This document shows, in pieces, positions 8,353 to 17,750 of a stretch of 64,000 nt of DNA (position 1 is its first letter; each line of letters begins with the position of its first letter). A program made the position numbers and the translations under genes. The stretch is from positions 1 to 64,000 of the forward strand of contig CAWJGC010000011.1 in the NCBI GenBank assembly GCA_963842355.1. The letters run 5' to 3'. The stretch is from JASHPR01 sp963842355 (lineage in GTDB: Bacteria > Actinomycetota > Actinomycetes > Streptosporangiales > Streptosporangiaceae). The notes below the pieces were generated by a model that worked only from the letters and a program-made list of their open reading frames with translations, was not told the origin of the DNA and did no database searches.

Positions 8353-11004
8353 TCAGGGCGTCGAGGTGCCGCGCTGGTCTCGGACGATGGCGACCGCCTT
8401 CTGCTGGGTGAGCCCGGAGCCGGCGGAGAACGCCTGGTCGAACCGGCTGTCGCCCAGCCTGTGGCGGACCCGGGTCACCAGGTCGGCCTCCACCCGCCGC
8501 AGATTCGGCCACGCCGGCAGGCCGACTCGCCGGCGCAGGCCCTCGGCCGCGCCTTCCAGCAGCGCCGCCCGGTCCGGGTCGCCGTCTGCGAACGCCAGCT
8601 GGGCATACCCGGCCAGGCACAGGGTCACGAACTGGGTGCTGCGGGCCGCCAGGCTCAGGTCCAGCGCCTCATCCAGCAGCGGCCGGGCCTCATCGAGCCT
8701 GCCCTGCAGGACAGCCAGGATGCCCGGCTGTACCTGGGAGCCCGCGGCGAGCCAGTCACCGCCGACTGGCTCAGCCAGGTCACGCGCCTCACGTAGGTCG
8801 CGTTCGGCGTCGTCGTAGCGGCCCAGTGCCATCTCCAGGGAGCTGGCGGTGAACGCGGCCATCGCCGTGAAGACAGGCTCATCCTGGCCGCGGAGCTCCT
8901 CCAGCGAGACCGCCGCCTCTCGCAGAGCCCCGTCAAAGTCACCGTCGATCGGCAAGATCCACGCCATCGCCAGCTGGGCCACCGCATGCAGGAAGGGGTC
9001 GGAGATCCCGGCCAGCAGAGACGCCAGGCGCTGGCGGCCCGCCAGCGCCGCCGCGTCGTCCCCGGTGTCGACGGCGAGCGCCGCCGCCGCCCAGGCCAGC
9101 TCGGCGCGGGCCTGCGGGTCCAGCGTGCCGGCCGCGGGCAGCACCTGCTGCGCCCAGGACCAGGCCTCGCGCTCAAGGTCCTCCTGCAGCCAGAACAGCC
9201 ACAGGACCCGGAACATGTGGGGCAGCGGCCCGGGGTCATGGGCCAGGTACCAGCGCACCGCGGCGGCCAGGTTGCCCTCCTCGGCCTGCAGCCGCTCCAT
9301 CCATTCACTCCGGCCGGGGCCGCGCAGTGGCCGGTCTGCCTGTTCGGCCAGCGCCTGGTAGTAGCCGGCGTGCCGGCGCCCGATCTGGTCGGCGTCGGGC
9401 CGGGCCGCCAGCTTCTCGGCCACGAACTCGCGGACTGTCTCCAGCATCCGCGTCCGGGACCCGGGCCCGGTGCTGTCGAGGTAGACCAGGCTGTGGCGGG
9501 CCAGCGCCTCGGACAGCTCCAGCGCCCGGTCCTCGTCCAGGCCCGCGACCTGGGCGGCGGCCGGGATGGTCCACCCGCCGGTGAACACCGCCGCGACCTC
9601 CAGCAGCGACCGCTCAGAATCATCCAGCAGGCCTACGCTCCATTGCACCGTGGCTCGAAGGGTGCGCTGCCGCTCAGGAAGGTCCACGGCGCCGGTCCCG
9701 AGCGCATCCAGTGAGGACACGAGCCGGTCCAGCAGCGCGGGCGGGTCCAGCAGCCGGGTGCGGGCGGCGGCCAGCTCGAGGGCCAGCGGCAGGCCGTCCA
9801 GGCGCCGGCAGATCTCGGCTACCGCCTCCGCGTTGCCCTTGGTCAGGGCAAAGCCGGGCCGCACCGCGCGGGCCCGTTCCACGAACAGCGCCACCGCCGG
9901 CGAGGCCGCCGCCTCCGCGACCGAGGCGGCACCCGAACCGGCAGGCAGCGGCAGCGGCGGCACCGGGTACTCCCGCTCGGCCCGCAATCCTAGCGCCGTG
10001 CGGCTGGTGGCCAAGATCGCCAGCCCTTGGCAGCGGGCCAGCAGCTCGCCCAGGTCGGGGGCGGCCTGGACCACCTGCTCCAGGTTGTCCAGGACCAGCA
10101 GCCAGGCGCCGTCGCCGAACGTCTCGGCCAGCACCTGCAACGGCGAGCCCGTCCGCGCCAGGTCGGCGCCGGCCGCCCGGCCGATGGCGGCCAGGACCAA
10201 CCCGGGATCCGTGACCGCCTCCAGGGGCACCAGCACGGTACCGGCGCCGAACCGGCCCTGCAGCCGCTCGCCCACCGCCACCGCCAGCCGGGTCTTGCCG
10301 ACCCCGCCCGGCCCGGTCAGCGTCACCAGCCGCACCCCGGGCCGCCCGAGCAGCCTGGCCACCTCGCCGATGGCCCGCTCCCGGCCGATCAGCGACGTCG
10401 TGCTCACCGGCAGCCGGCCAGGGCCGCGCGGCCCGCCCGGCGGTGGCGGCTGCGCGGGTGCGGCCGGAGCCGCCTCACTGGCAGTGAACCGCTCGCTCAG
10501 CAGCACCGCCAGGTCATCGCGGACCAGCCGGCCCAGCTCGGCGGGAGTGCGGAAATGACGGTAGGAAGCCGAGGCCTCATGCTCGATGCGGGCCAGCAGA
10601 CCGGCCAGCCGCGACTCGCGATCCGGCGCCGGCGCCTTGACGTACAGCAGCCGCGGCAGCCCGCCCGACAGCTCGAACTCCTCCTCCAGGCCCGAGACCC
10701 GCGCGCCCGGGACGAGCTGCCCGTACCGCTGCCAGTACACCCCGATGAACACATCGCTTTGCGCCAGGTACTGCTGGAACACCGCCTGCGGCGGGTACGG
10801 CCGGGCGCCCAGCTCGAACATCACCGGAGTCAGCCGCAGCGCCGAGATCGCGCGCGCGACAGCCCGCCGCTCCCCGGCCAGCTCGCCCAGCGTGGAACTC
10901 ACGAACACCCGCACACGGCGATCCGGAGTCCGGATAACCGCCTCATCCGGCGGCCCCGCGCTAGCCGCTCGCCCCTGATCAGGACCCACCACGCAAGTCT
11001 GCAA
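8353..11004 (-). CDS. DUF4062/NB-ARC/TPR STAND ATPase
   Basis: 883-aa signal-transduction ATPase. Residues about 30-120 are a DUF4062 domain (VRVFVSSTLGELAGERRAVA, then DVFIGVYWQRYG), a TIR-like fold. Residues about 205-480 form an NB-ARC module with Walker A GPGGVGKTRL, Walker B WLLVLDNLEQ, an ILATSRT sensor and GLPLALELAAAR. From about 540 onward there are TPR-like helices. No LuxR-type HTH follows, unlike AfsR/LAL regulators. STAND proteins of this shape are often sensors in defence or cell-death pathways; that role here is inference. The TTG at 11004 is the longest start; GTG codons at about 10989-10992 are alternatives. It lies between an IS and a relaxase remnant, so it may be island cargo. 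Confidence 0.8.
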   Translation of the reverse strand: MQTCVVGPDQGRAASAGPPDEAVIRTPDRRVRVFVSSTLGELAGERRAVARAISALRLTPVMFELGARPYPPQAVFQQYLAQSDVFIGVYWQRYGQLVPGARVSGLEEEFELSGGLPRLLYVKAPAPDRESRLAGLLARIEHEASASYRHFRTPAELGRLVRDDLAVLLSERFTASEAAPAAPAQPPPPGGPRGPGRLPVSTTSLIGRERAIGEVARLLGRPGVRLVTLTGPGGVGKTRLAVAVGERLQGRFGAGTVLVPLEAVTDPGLVLAAIGRAAGADLARTGSPLQVLAETFGDGAWLLVLDNLEQVVQAAPDLGELLARCQGLAILATSRTALGLRAEREYPVPPLPLPAGSGAASVAEAAASPAVALFVERARAVRPGFALTKGNAEAVAEICRRLDGLPLALELAAARTRLLDPPALLDRLVSSLDALGTGAVDLPERQRTLRATVQWSVGLLDDSERSLLEVAAVFTGGWTIPAAAQVAGLDEDRALELSEALARHSLVYLDSTGPGSRTRMLETVREFVAEKLAARPDADQIGRRHAGYYQALAEQADRPLRGPGRSEWMERLQAEEGNLAAAVRWYLAHDPGPLPHMFRVLWLFWLQEDLEREAWSWAQQVLPAAGTLDPQARAELAWAAAALAVDTGDDAAALAGRQRLASLLAGISDPFLHAVAQLAMAWILPIDGDFDGALREAAVSLEELRGQDEPVFTAMAAFTASSLEMALGRYDDAERDLREARDLAEPVGGDWLAAGSQVQPGILAVLQGRLDEARPLLDEALDLSLAARSTQFVTLCLAGYAQLAFADGDPDRAALLEGAAEGLRRRVGLPAWPNLRRVEADLVTRVRHRLGDSRFDQAFSAGSGLTQQKAVAIVRDQRGTSTP

Positions 11005-11089
11005 CCAGCCATCCAGGCCAGCAATCCCAGCAGGTACCCAGCCTCTCAGCCAGCACCGGAGGTCCTAGCCAGCCAAGAGCTCGGCCGGT

Positions 11090-13650
11090 GCGACGACCCC
11101 GCGCTGTGCCAGAGCAATTTCGGCTGCGAGATCGACGGCATTCCCCGCGCCGATGTCGAGTGCTTTTCCACCCGCAGGCAGAGCGTCACCAGTCAGCTGC
11201 GTGAGCGCGCCGCCGAATTTGAGCGTGAGCACGGCCGGCAGCAGAGCCAAGCGTGAACTCGCTCAGCTCCACGAAGAAGCCTGGGACGACACGCGCAAGC
11301 AAAAACCCCAGGGCGGCATCGACTTCGACGCGCTCCACTCGGGATGGGCCCAAAGACTCAGGAAACACGGCCGTGAGCTTGAGTCCATCGCGCCCGACGT
11401 GTGGGACGAGGACATCGCCCGCTCCGGCGGCCGCTCCGGCCAGGACGACGACGACGAGGCTCAGCCCGACCCGCTCACGCTCAGCCGGGCGGCGCTCAAA
11501 GCGCTGGGCCGGGTCCAGGCCCGGCAGGCCAAGTGGACGCGGTACCCAGCTGATCCACGAACTCGGGTCGGTGCTGCCGCCCGAGATCCGCGACCTCAAG
11601 CCGGAGCGGATGCTGCCGCTGCTGGAACACCTGGCCGACCGCACCCTGGCGGGCGAGTTCGAGCCCGTCGTCTGCCTGGAGGCGCCCGAGCTGGTCGACG
11701 TGCCCGACTCGCTCAGACGCGACGACGGGCTGCCGGTGTACCGGCGACACATGACCACCAGATACGCGACCGCCGCGCGGCTGAGCCTCGAAGAACAGCT
11801 CCTCGCCGACGCCGGGCGCAGGCGCGCGCCGCTCGTTGAGCGTGAGCGCGCCGCTCAGCTGCTCGGCTCAGACTCAGCCACGCTCACCGCTCAGCTCGAC
11901 CGCAAACCCGAAGCAGGCAGCGACCAGACCACCGCGGCCGGGCTGCGCCTGGACCAGGCCGCCGCGATCTGGTCCGCGCTGACCGACCGGAAAACCTCCA
12001 CGGTCCTCACCGGCCCGGCCGGCAGCGGGAAAACCCACGCCCTCGCCGCCGCCGCGCTCGCCGCCCGCCGAGCAGGGGTCCGGCACGTCTACGGCACCGC
12101 CGCATCCCAGGCAGCCCGCAACGTCCTGGCCGCCAAGCTCGCCGAGATGGGCGTGCAGGCCACCGTGCTGAACTCCACCCAGTTCCTGGAGAAGGCGGGC
12201 AGGCCGCCTGGCGACCCGCACGGCCTGCACATCTGGCCCGGGTCGCTGATCCTGGTCGACGAGGCGTCGATGCTCCCGGCCAGCCACGCCGCGGCGATCA
12301 AGCGGATCGCTGCTCGCACCGGCAGCAAGGAGATCACCGCCGGGGACCAGGAGCAACTCCAGGCCGTGGAAGAGGGCGGCGCGATGGGGCTGCAAGCCCG
12401 CCAGCACGGCTACTTGCAGCTTGCCGAGCCGGTCCGGTTCACCCGCCAGTGGGAACGCGACGCCAGCCTGCGGCTGCGCGCCGGCGACGCCACCGTCGCC
12501 GACGTGTACGACCAGCACGGCCGTATCCATGGCGGCAGTCCCGAAGAAGTTATCGAAGGCGCCGCGCAGATGGCCGTCACCCTCCTGGCCGGCAACCAGG
12601 ACGTCATCCTCATGGCCCGGTCCCGCGACCTGGTGCGCGAACTGTCCCGCCGGGTCCGCGACGAACTGACCCGGCTCGGCGTCATCGACCCTGGCCCGTC
12701 AGTGCCGCTGGCCGCGGGTGCGCGTGCCAGCGTCCACGACCTGGTCATCAACCGGCGCAACGATCACAAGGCCGGGCTCGCCAACGGCGACGTGGTGCGG
12801 ATCGAGGAAATCACCAGCGACGGCGAGGTGCTGATCCGCAAGGCCACCGGGCGGGATCCCGTCACCGGCGAGCCGGTGTTCGCGCGCACGGCGATCGCCC
12901 GCCGGTCGCTGCGGGAATTCGACTCCGCCTACGCCCGGACCGCGCACACCACCCAGGGCAGCCAGGGTACTGTCGGCATCCCCGTGGCGACCGGCGACGA
13001 GGACCGGCAGTGGCTCTACTCCGCCGCGACTCGGGGCTGGCGGGAGAACCACATCTTCGTGATGACCAGATCGCCACACCAGTCCGACCCGGCTGCCGGG
13101 CCCGCTGCCGCGCCTGAGATCGGCCGCTACGACGGGCTGCAGCGCTTCCGCGCCGGCCAGGGACGGGCAGGCCGGAGACGGGCAGGACCCCGGCCACCGC
13201 GAGGCCGTCGACGTGTTCGCCGACGTCATCGCCCGCGACGGCACCGAGCTGTCCGCGACCGAGTACCGGCGCCGCCAGCTCGCCAACGCCGACCACCTCG
13301 CCCTCCTGGACACCATGTGGCACGACGCCACCGCTGGGCCGCGCACCGAACGCTACCGGCAGATCCTCGCCGACGTCGTGCCACCCGGCTACGCCGCCGG
13401 GGCGGACAAGTCCCCGAAGGCGGCCTGGCTGTGGCGGACCCTGCGCGCCGTCGAGCCCGCCGGCCTGGACGCCCGCGAAGTCATGCAGTCCGCGGTCGCC
13501 AGCAGGCCGCTGGCTGGCGCGCGGGATGTGGCCGCGGTCGTCGACGACCGCATCCGCAAGCAGGCCCACGTCGACCGTCTGGTCCCCCTCCCCCAGGGCC
13601 GCTGGTCCGACCACGTGCCGCAGGTCGCACCGGCACTCCCGTCAACGATG
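11090..13650 (+). pseudogene. MobF relaxase-helicase remnant, three frameshifts
   Basis: Translation follows the C-terminal part of a TraA/TrwC-like conjugative relaxase only if the frame is changed three times. First comes GIPRADVECFSTRRQSV (frame ending at about 11250), then AQLHEEAWDDTRKQKPQG (to about 11540). The RecD-like helicase body follows, with Walker A LTGPAGSGKTHAL, Walker B SLILVDEASML and the TAHTTQGSQGTV motif (to about 13150). The tail VFADVIARDGTELSATEYRR runs to about 13630. The N-terminal TrwC relaxase domain with its catalytic tyrosines is missing. It marks a dead integrative/conjugative element or plasmid. The helicase segment alone remains open for over 1.6 kb. Confidence 0.8.
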
Positions 13651-13835
13651 TCGAAACATGTCAGCAGCCAGCGGGAGAACCATCAGCGACCTAATAAAAC
13701 AGTGCTCACCCATCCGGGGGCACGACATCCCAGCAGCGATCAACTCTCCCGGTCACCGGCAGGGGCACGATCTTTGCTCAGGGCTCGAAGCCCGGGAGCA
13801 ACCAGTGCTCACCTGCCAGCGGCCACCTTCGACCG

Positions 13836-14312
13836 AGTCTGCCGGATGGCGGACGCGGGTGAACTTGGCGTCACGGTCCCGGATGAGGAAGCGGAAGGAG
13901 CCGATCCGGTCTTCCAGGTCTGATCAGGTCATGATCGCTGGACAATCACCTCCTGATGCGCTGGGCGCACGGAACTTCGGACTAGGCTGCGGATCTCCTG
14001 GCTGGTCCCCGGGCGGCCTGGCCGGCTCGGGTACGTCCATTTGCGTCGGATCAGGCGGCGGTGCCAGGCCAGCAGCGTGCCCGGTGTGGCGAGCCGGTGG
14101 GCACGCAGCACGGCTGGCTGTAGCCTTGTGAGCGCGGCCAGGATGGGCCGGTCGGCGCAGTCCGGCTTGGGCCGGGCGACCTGACGCTGTAGCATCGTGA
14201 CTTCATGACGCAGTACCATGATCTCGGCGTCCTTGGACGCCTGGCCGCGGCTCGGCAGTAGCAGCCAGTCAAAGACCCGGACCATGATCAGGTAGAGAAG
14301 GCGCAAGAGCAC
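13836..14312 (-). pseudogene. Integrase/transposase (rve type) remnant with internal deletion
   Basis: The ATG at 14312 opens the N-terminal region of a widespread actinobacterial integrase-core transposase (KDAEIMVLRHEVTMLQRQVA, then TLLAWHRRLIRRKW). After the stop at 13929 another frame between about 13836 and 13925 reads LEDRIGSFRFLIRDRDAKFT, the catalytic-core segment of the same family. The middle of the gene is deleted, the frame is broken and the C-terminus is gone, so it is non-functional. The unassigned interval 13650-13835 shows no recognisable coding. Confidence 0.7.
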
Positions 14313-14644
14313 AAACCGCGATCCTGCCTCAACCTGCTCATCCGGCCAAACCGCAGGTCACAGTCCCTGTGGCGAGTTCTGGAGCGGTACACCCACCTGC
14401 ACCGCCGGCGGAACGAAGGCTGCCACGACGCCGCCGTCCCGCACGCCGAGATCACCGCTCGGCTACCGCGGCAGCTGTCTGCGGAATGGACGCACAACGG
14501 CCGTAGGCCATGGTCGCCGCCTGCGGATCACGCCTGGGGTTGCTGTCCGGACGATCTGAGCGCCCGGCAGCACGGCTGGCTGCATGCTGAGCAGCGAGCG
14601 CTCGGTCGGCGGTAGGCGCGAGGATGGTTCTGCTGGCTCCAAGG
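14313..14644. other. Gene-free interval, nothing recognised
   Basis: 332 bases between the integrase remnant and the response-regulator stop. Both strands contain only short open frames without family motifs, and I see no repeat or clear terminator. It probably holds decayed sequence on the minus-strand 3' side of the two-component operon. Confidence 0.4.
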
Positions 14645-15283
14645 TCACAGCCAGCCCTCCCGGCTGGCACGGAGCGCCGCCTGCACGCGGTTGTCGACGT
14701 CCAACTTCCGGAAGATCTCCTGCACGTGCGACTTGACCGTGTTCTCGCTCAGATAGACACGAACGGCGATCTCTCGATTGGAGAAGCCAGCAGCAATCAG
14801 GCGAAGTATCTCCATCTGCGTGCCACTGAGCGGGCTTGGTGGCGCTGGCGGAGTCAGGTGGTCCCCCGTGCGGAGTCGGTCTAGGACCTTTGCCGCTATG
14901 GCAGGGGACACTGCCCCGCCGCCTCCATGGACGGCGCGTATGCTCTCCTTCAAGGAGAACCGCTCAATGTCCTTGACGACGTAACCCCTGGCTCCTGCCT
15001 TGATGCAGTCTTGGATGAGGTCGTTGTCCGAATAGGTCGAGACGATGAGCACAGCGATATCTGGATAGGTGGTGGCAAGCTGCCTGCAGGCCTCCGCTCC
15101 GCTGACACCTGGTAGCCGCGCGTCTAGCAAAATGACATTGGGGTTGGCCTTGCCCACTAACTTGCCGACGTCGTCCGCCGTGGCGCTTTCTGCTACGACC
15201 TCAAAATCGGGCTCATTGCCCAGGATCGTCTTGAGGCCCTCCCGGACGATCTCGTGGTCATCGATGATCATGACCCGGATCAC
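14645..15283 (-). CDS. NarL/LuxR-family response regulator
   Basis: 212 aa. The receiver domain (1-120) has the acidic pair D8-D9, phosphoacceptor D54 (VILLDARLPG), T/S and K switch residues (IVSTYSD, GYVVKDIE), and a C-terminal LuxR-type HTH (LSGTQMEILRLIAAGFSNRE, then NTVKSHVQEIFRKLDV). It binds DNA when phosphorylated by its partner kinase. The GTG start at 15283 overlaps the kinase stop (GTGA), so the two are co-translated. Targets are unknown; the DosR-like palindromes at 51403-51446 are one candidate, which is inference only. Confidence 0.93.
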   Translation of the reverse strand: MIRVMIIDDHEIVREGLKTILGNEPDFEVVAESATADDVGKLVGKANPNVILLDARLPGVSGAEACRQLATTYPDIAVLIVSTYSDNDLIQDCIKAGARGYVVKDIERFSLKESIRAVHGGGGAVSPAIAAKVLDRLRTGDHLTPPAPPSPLSGTQMEILRLIAAGFSNREIAVRVYLSENTVKSHVQEIFRKLDVDNRVQAALRASREGWL

Positions 15284-16533
15284 TGCTGCCTCGCTTTCAA
15301 GGGAATGCTTGCTTTCATTACAAGCCCAGCCTCCTCGCCGTTGGTGACCTCGAAGGTCCCGCCGCGGTCTATGACCAGTTGGTGGATGTGCCGCAGCCCG
15401 AAATGCAGATAGCTGTTTCGGTATGTTTGCAGCACGACCGCCGGTGCGCCGTTGCCATCGTCCTGGACAACAAAGTATAGGCGGTCGTGCTCGAACCGAA
15501 GACTGACGAGAACCGTCCTGGCATGGGAGTGTTTTTTGACATTTGTGAGGGCTTCGTCGATAACCAGATATGCTGCATCACTGACGGTCTCTACCGCCGC
15601 CGTTGGCTTGCCGTAAAGCGACAAGTGTGCCTGGATCCCCGAACTGCGCTCAAGCTCGTGGAGTAGTGCCCCGACCCGGTCAGTGAGGTCAAGCTGCTCA
15701 TGGTCAGGCGTAGTAAGCGCGAATATGGCCCGGCGTACTTCGTAGGAGGCCCCGATGGACAAGCGTCGTATTTCCTCCAGCTGGCCAGCCAGCCTTTGGT
15801 CCATGCTACTGTCCTCCAGCAGAGCGTTCAACCTTACGCCGATCGAGAATATTTGTTGCTCGATCCGGTCGTGGAGCGCGCCTGCAATCCTTTCTCGCTC
15901 ACGTCCCAGCAACTGAGCTCGTTCGGCTTCGGTCAAGCGCTGGTGCAGTTCCTGGAGCTCAGCGATCATCCGGCGCTGGCTTTCGTACAGTCGAGCGTTG
16001 TCCACAGCAACCGCCACCTGAGCGGCGAAGGTGGACAAGAGGCGCTCGTCCTCGGGACCGTAGCCACCCGGCTTGTTGGCGACGCCGATCATGCCGATGA
16101 CCTCGCCACGAAGCCGCAGAGGGACGCCGAGGAACCTGCGAATTGGTGGATGCCCCTCCGGCTGGCCAACGCTGCGGCGGTCACCCGGGACATCGTTGGT
16201 TATATATGAACGGTCCTCTCTGATGGCGACCCCGACCACGCTCGAACGAAGCGCCATCAAGTGGAACATCTGGTAGAAGCTGGGGCTCGGCTCGAACCCC
16301 TTAATAGCCGCGACGTCCATTACGTGCTCGCTTGCTTTGAGCTCTCCACTGGCCACAACCCCGACCCTGGCGTCTCGAAGTAGGCCAGTGAAAGCGAACT
16401 CCGAGCCGGTGAGCGCCAAGCAGTAGCCCAGCGCTTTGTCATGGATCTCGGCCAGGTTGTGCAGGCCGGCGATCTCCACCGAGATCGTGTGGAGGGAGGC
16501 GAGTTGCTCGTGGAGGTTGCGGTCGTCCTCCAC
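15280..16533 (-). CDS. GAF-domain sensor histidine kinase
   Basis: 417 aa, soluble. A GAF sensor occupies residues about 15-180 (IRRFLGVPLRLRGEVIGMIG, then LSTFAAQVAVAVDNARLYES). A HisKA_3 dimerisation/phosphoacceptor helix follows with His221 in RERERIAGALHDRIEQQIF, then an HATPase with N-box LVIDEALTNVKKHSHA and G-box VQDDGNGAP. No transmembrane segment, so it senses a cytoplasmic signal; DosS/NarX-like kinases use GAF for redox or gas ligands, but the ligand here cannot be read. The GTG start has AGGAG 7 nt upstream. It is divergent from the HD-GYP gene across about 200 bp (16534-16736), which must hold both promoters. Confidence 0.92.
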   Translation of the reverse strand: MEDDRNLHEQLASLHTISVEIAGLHNLAEIHDKALGYCLALTGSEFAFTGLLRDARVGVVASGELKASEHVMDVAAIKGFEPSPSFYQMFHLMALRSSVVGVAIREDRSYITNDVPGDRRSVGQPEGHPPIRRFLGVPLRLRGEVIGMIGVANKPGGYGPEDERLLSTFAAQVAVAVDNARLYESQRRMIAELQELHQRLTEAERAQLLGRERERIAGALHDRIEQQIFSIGVRLNALLEDSSMDQRLAGQLEEIRRLSIGASYEVRRAIFALTTPDHEQLDLTDRVGALLHELERSSGIQAHLSLYGKPTAAVETVSDAAYLVIDEALTNVKKHSHARTVLVSLRFEHDRLYFVVQDDGNGAPAVVLQTYRNSYLHFGLRHIHQLVIDRGGTFEVTNGEEAGLVMKASIPLKARQQ

Positions 16534-16736
16534 CTGTTAGCTCCTGGCTCTCGGGACCAAACGGATGCCGTTGACTTCAATGTTACGTCCACCTTGGGGA
16601 AGAGCGCTGACCTGGTCGGGTGGTTGGCCCCACGCGATCGGGTGACATCCTGCGCCCCCAGACATGCCCGCTGACAGCGCGGATTTCCCCCGTTCGCAGG
16701 AAGCCAGGGCCCCAGCCTTCCCGCGATAGTGGCGTC

Positions 16737-17750
16737 ATGGGCGACCAGCAGGCCTGTGGGCACGACCCGGCGCAGGCCGATGGCGTAGCCGAAGACACCC
16801 TTCTACTGCTCGATGGCATTTATTCGAGCGCTCCAGTCGGCTTTGCCTTCCTCGACCGGCACTTTCGCTATGTGCGCGTCAACGAGAGGCTGGCCTCGAT
16901 CGACGGGTGCCCCGTGGCCGATCACAGCGGCCGGACGGTCCGGGAGGTCATGCCCGGGTTGTGGCCCCGGGTTGAGCCGTCCTTCCGCTGGATGCTGAGA
17001 TCGGGCGAATCGCTCGTCAACCTTGAGGTCAGCGGTGAGACCATCGCCGCCCCCGGGACGGTCCGCCACTGGGCGACGAGCATCTACGCAGTGCACAGCC
17101 AAGAGCGAACCATTGGGTTGGGCGTCCTTGTAACTGACATCACCGAGCGAAAGCGGGCAGAAGCGGCCCTTCACGAGCTGATGAGAGCAACGATCGGGGC
17201 CCTCGCGGCAACCGTGGAGGCGCGCGACCCCTATACCGCAGGCCACCAGCGGCGGGTATCTCAGCTGTCGACGACTATCGCGACCAAGATCGGTCTGGAC
17301 ACAGACACCGTGACCGGTATCGGCGTCGCCGCGCACATCCACGACATGGGCAAGATCGCGATCCCAGCGGAACTACTGATGCGCCCCGGGCCGCTCCGCG
17401 CGGCCGAGTTCGAGCTGATCAAGGACCACCCCCGTGTCGGTCGCGAGATCATCGCAGGCATCTCCTTCCCGTGGCCCGTAGCGGAGATGGTCTACGAGCA
17501 CCATGAACGCTTTGACGGTAGTGGTTATCCCCGAGGGCTCAAGGGAGACGAGATTTCGATGGGCGCGCGGGTCATAGCGGTCGCCGACGTCCTGGAGGCG
17601 ATGGCGTCCCATCGGCCCTATCGTCCGGCTCTCGGCCTGGACGCGGCAATGAGGAGACTCGAAGAGGGTCGTGGTTCCCAGTTCGACCCCCCCGTCGTCG
17701 ACGCCTGCCTAGACCTGTTCAAGACTGCACAGCTTAAGTTGGAGCTTTGA
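16737..17750 (+). CDS. PAS-HD-GYP cyclic-di-GMP phosphodiesterase
   Basis: 337 aa from ATG 16737; the frame stays open to 16620 but that extension looks non-coding. A PAS domain spans residues about 25-140 (SAPVGFAFLDRHFRYVRVNE, ending in the DITERKRAE linker). The HD-GYP domain (about 150-330) has the metal-binding HD at 202-203 (IHDMGKIAIP) and HHERFDGSGYP at 255-265. The glycine-rich GSGYP is the HD-GYP signature for hydrolysis of c-di-GMP. It is divergent from the two-component operon and its TGA overlaps the TTG of the next frame, suggesting coupling to the APH-like gene. Confidence 0.9.
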   Translation: MGDQQACGHDPAQADGVAEDTLLLLDGIYSSAPVGFAFLDRHFRYVRVNERLASIDGCPVADHSGRTVREVMPGLWPRVEPSFRWMLRSGESLVNLEVSGETIAAPGTVRHWATSIYAVHSQERTIGLGVLVTDITERKRAEAALHELMRATIGALAATVEARDPYTAGHQRRVSQLSTTIATKIGLDTDTVTGIGVAAHIHDMGKIAIPAELLMRPGPLRAAEFELIKDHPRVGREIIAGISFPWPVAEMVYEHHERFDGSGYPRGLKGDEISMGARVIAVADVLEAMASHRPYRPALGLDAAMRRLEEGRGSQFDPPVVDACLDLFKTAQLKLEL

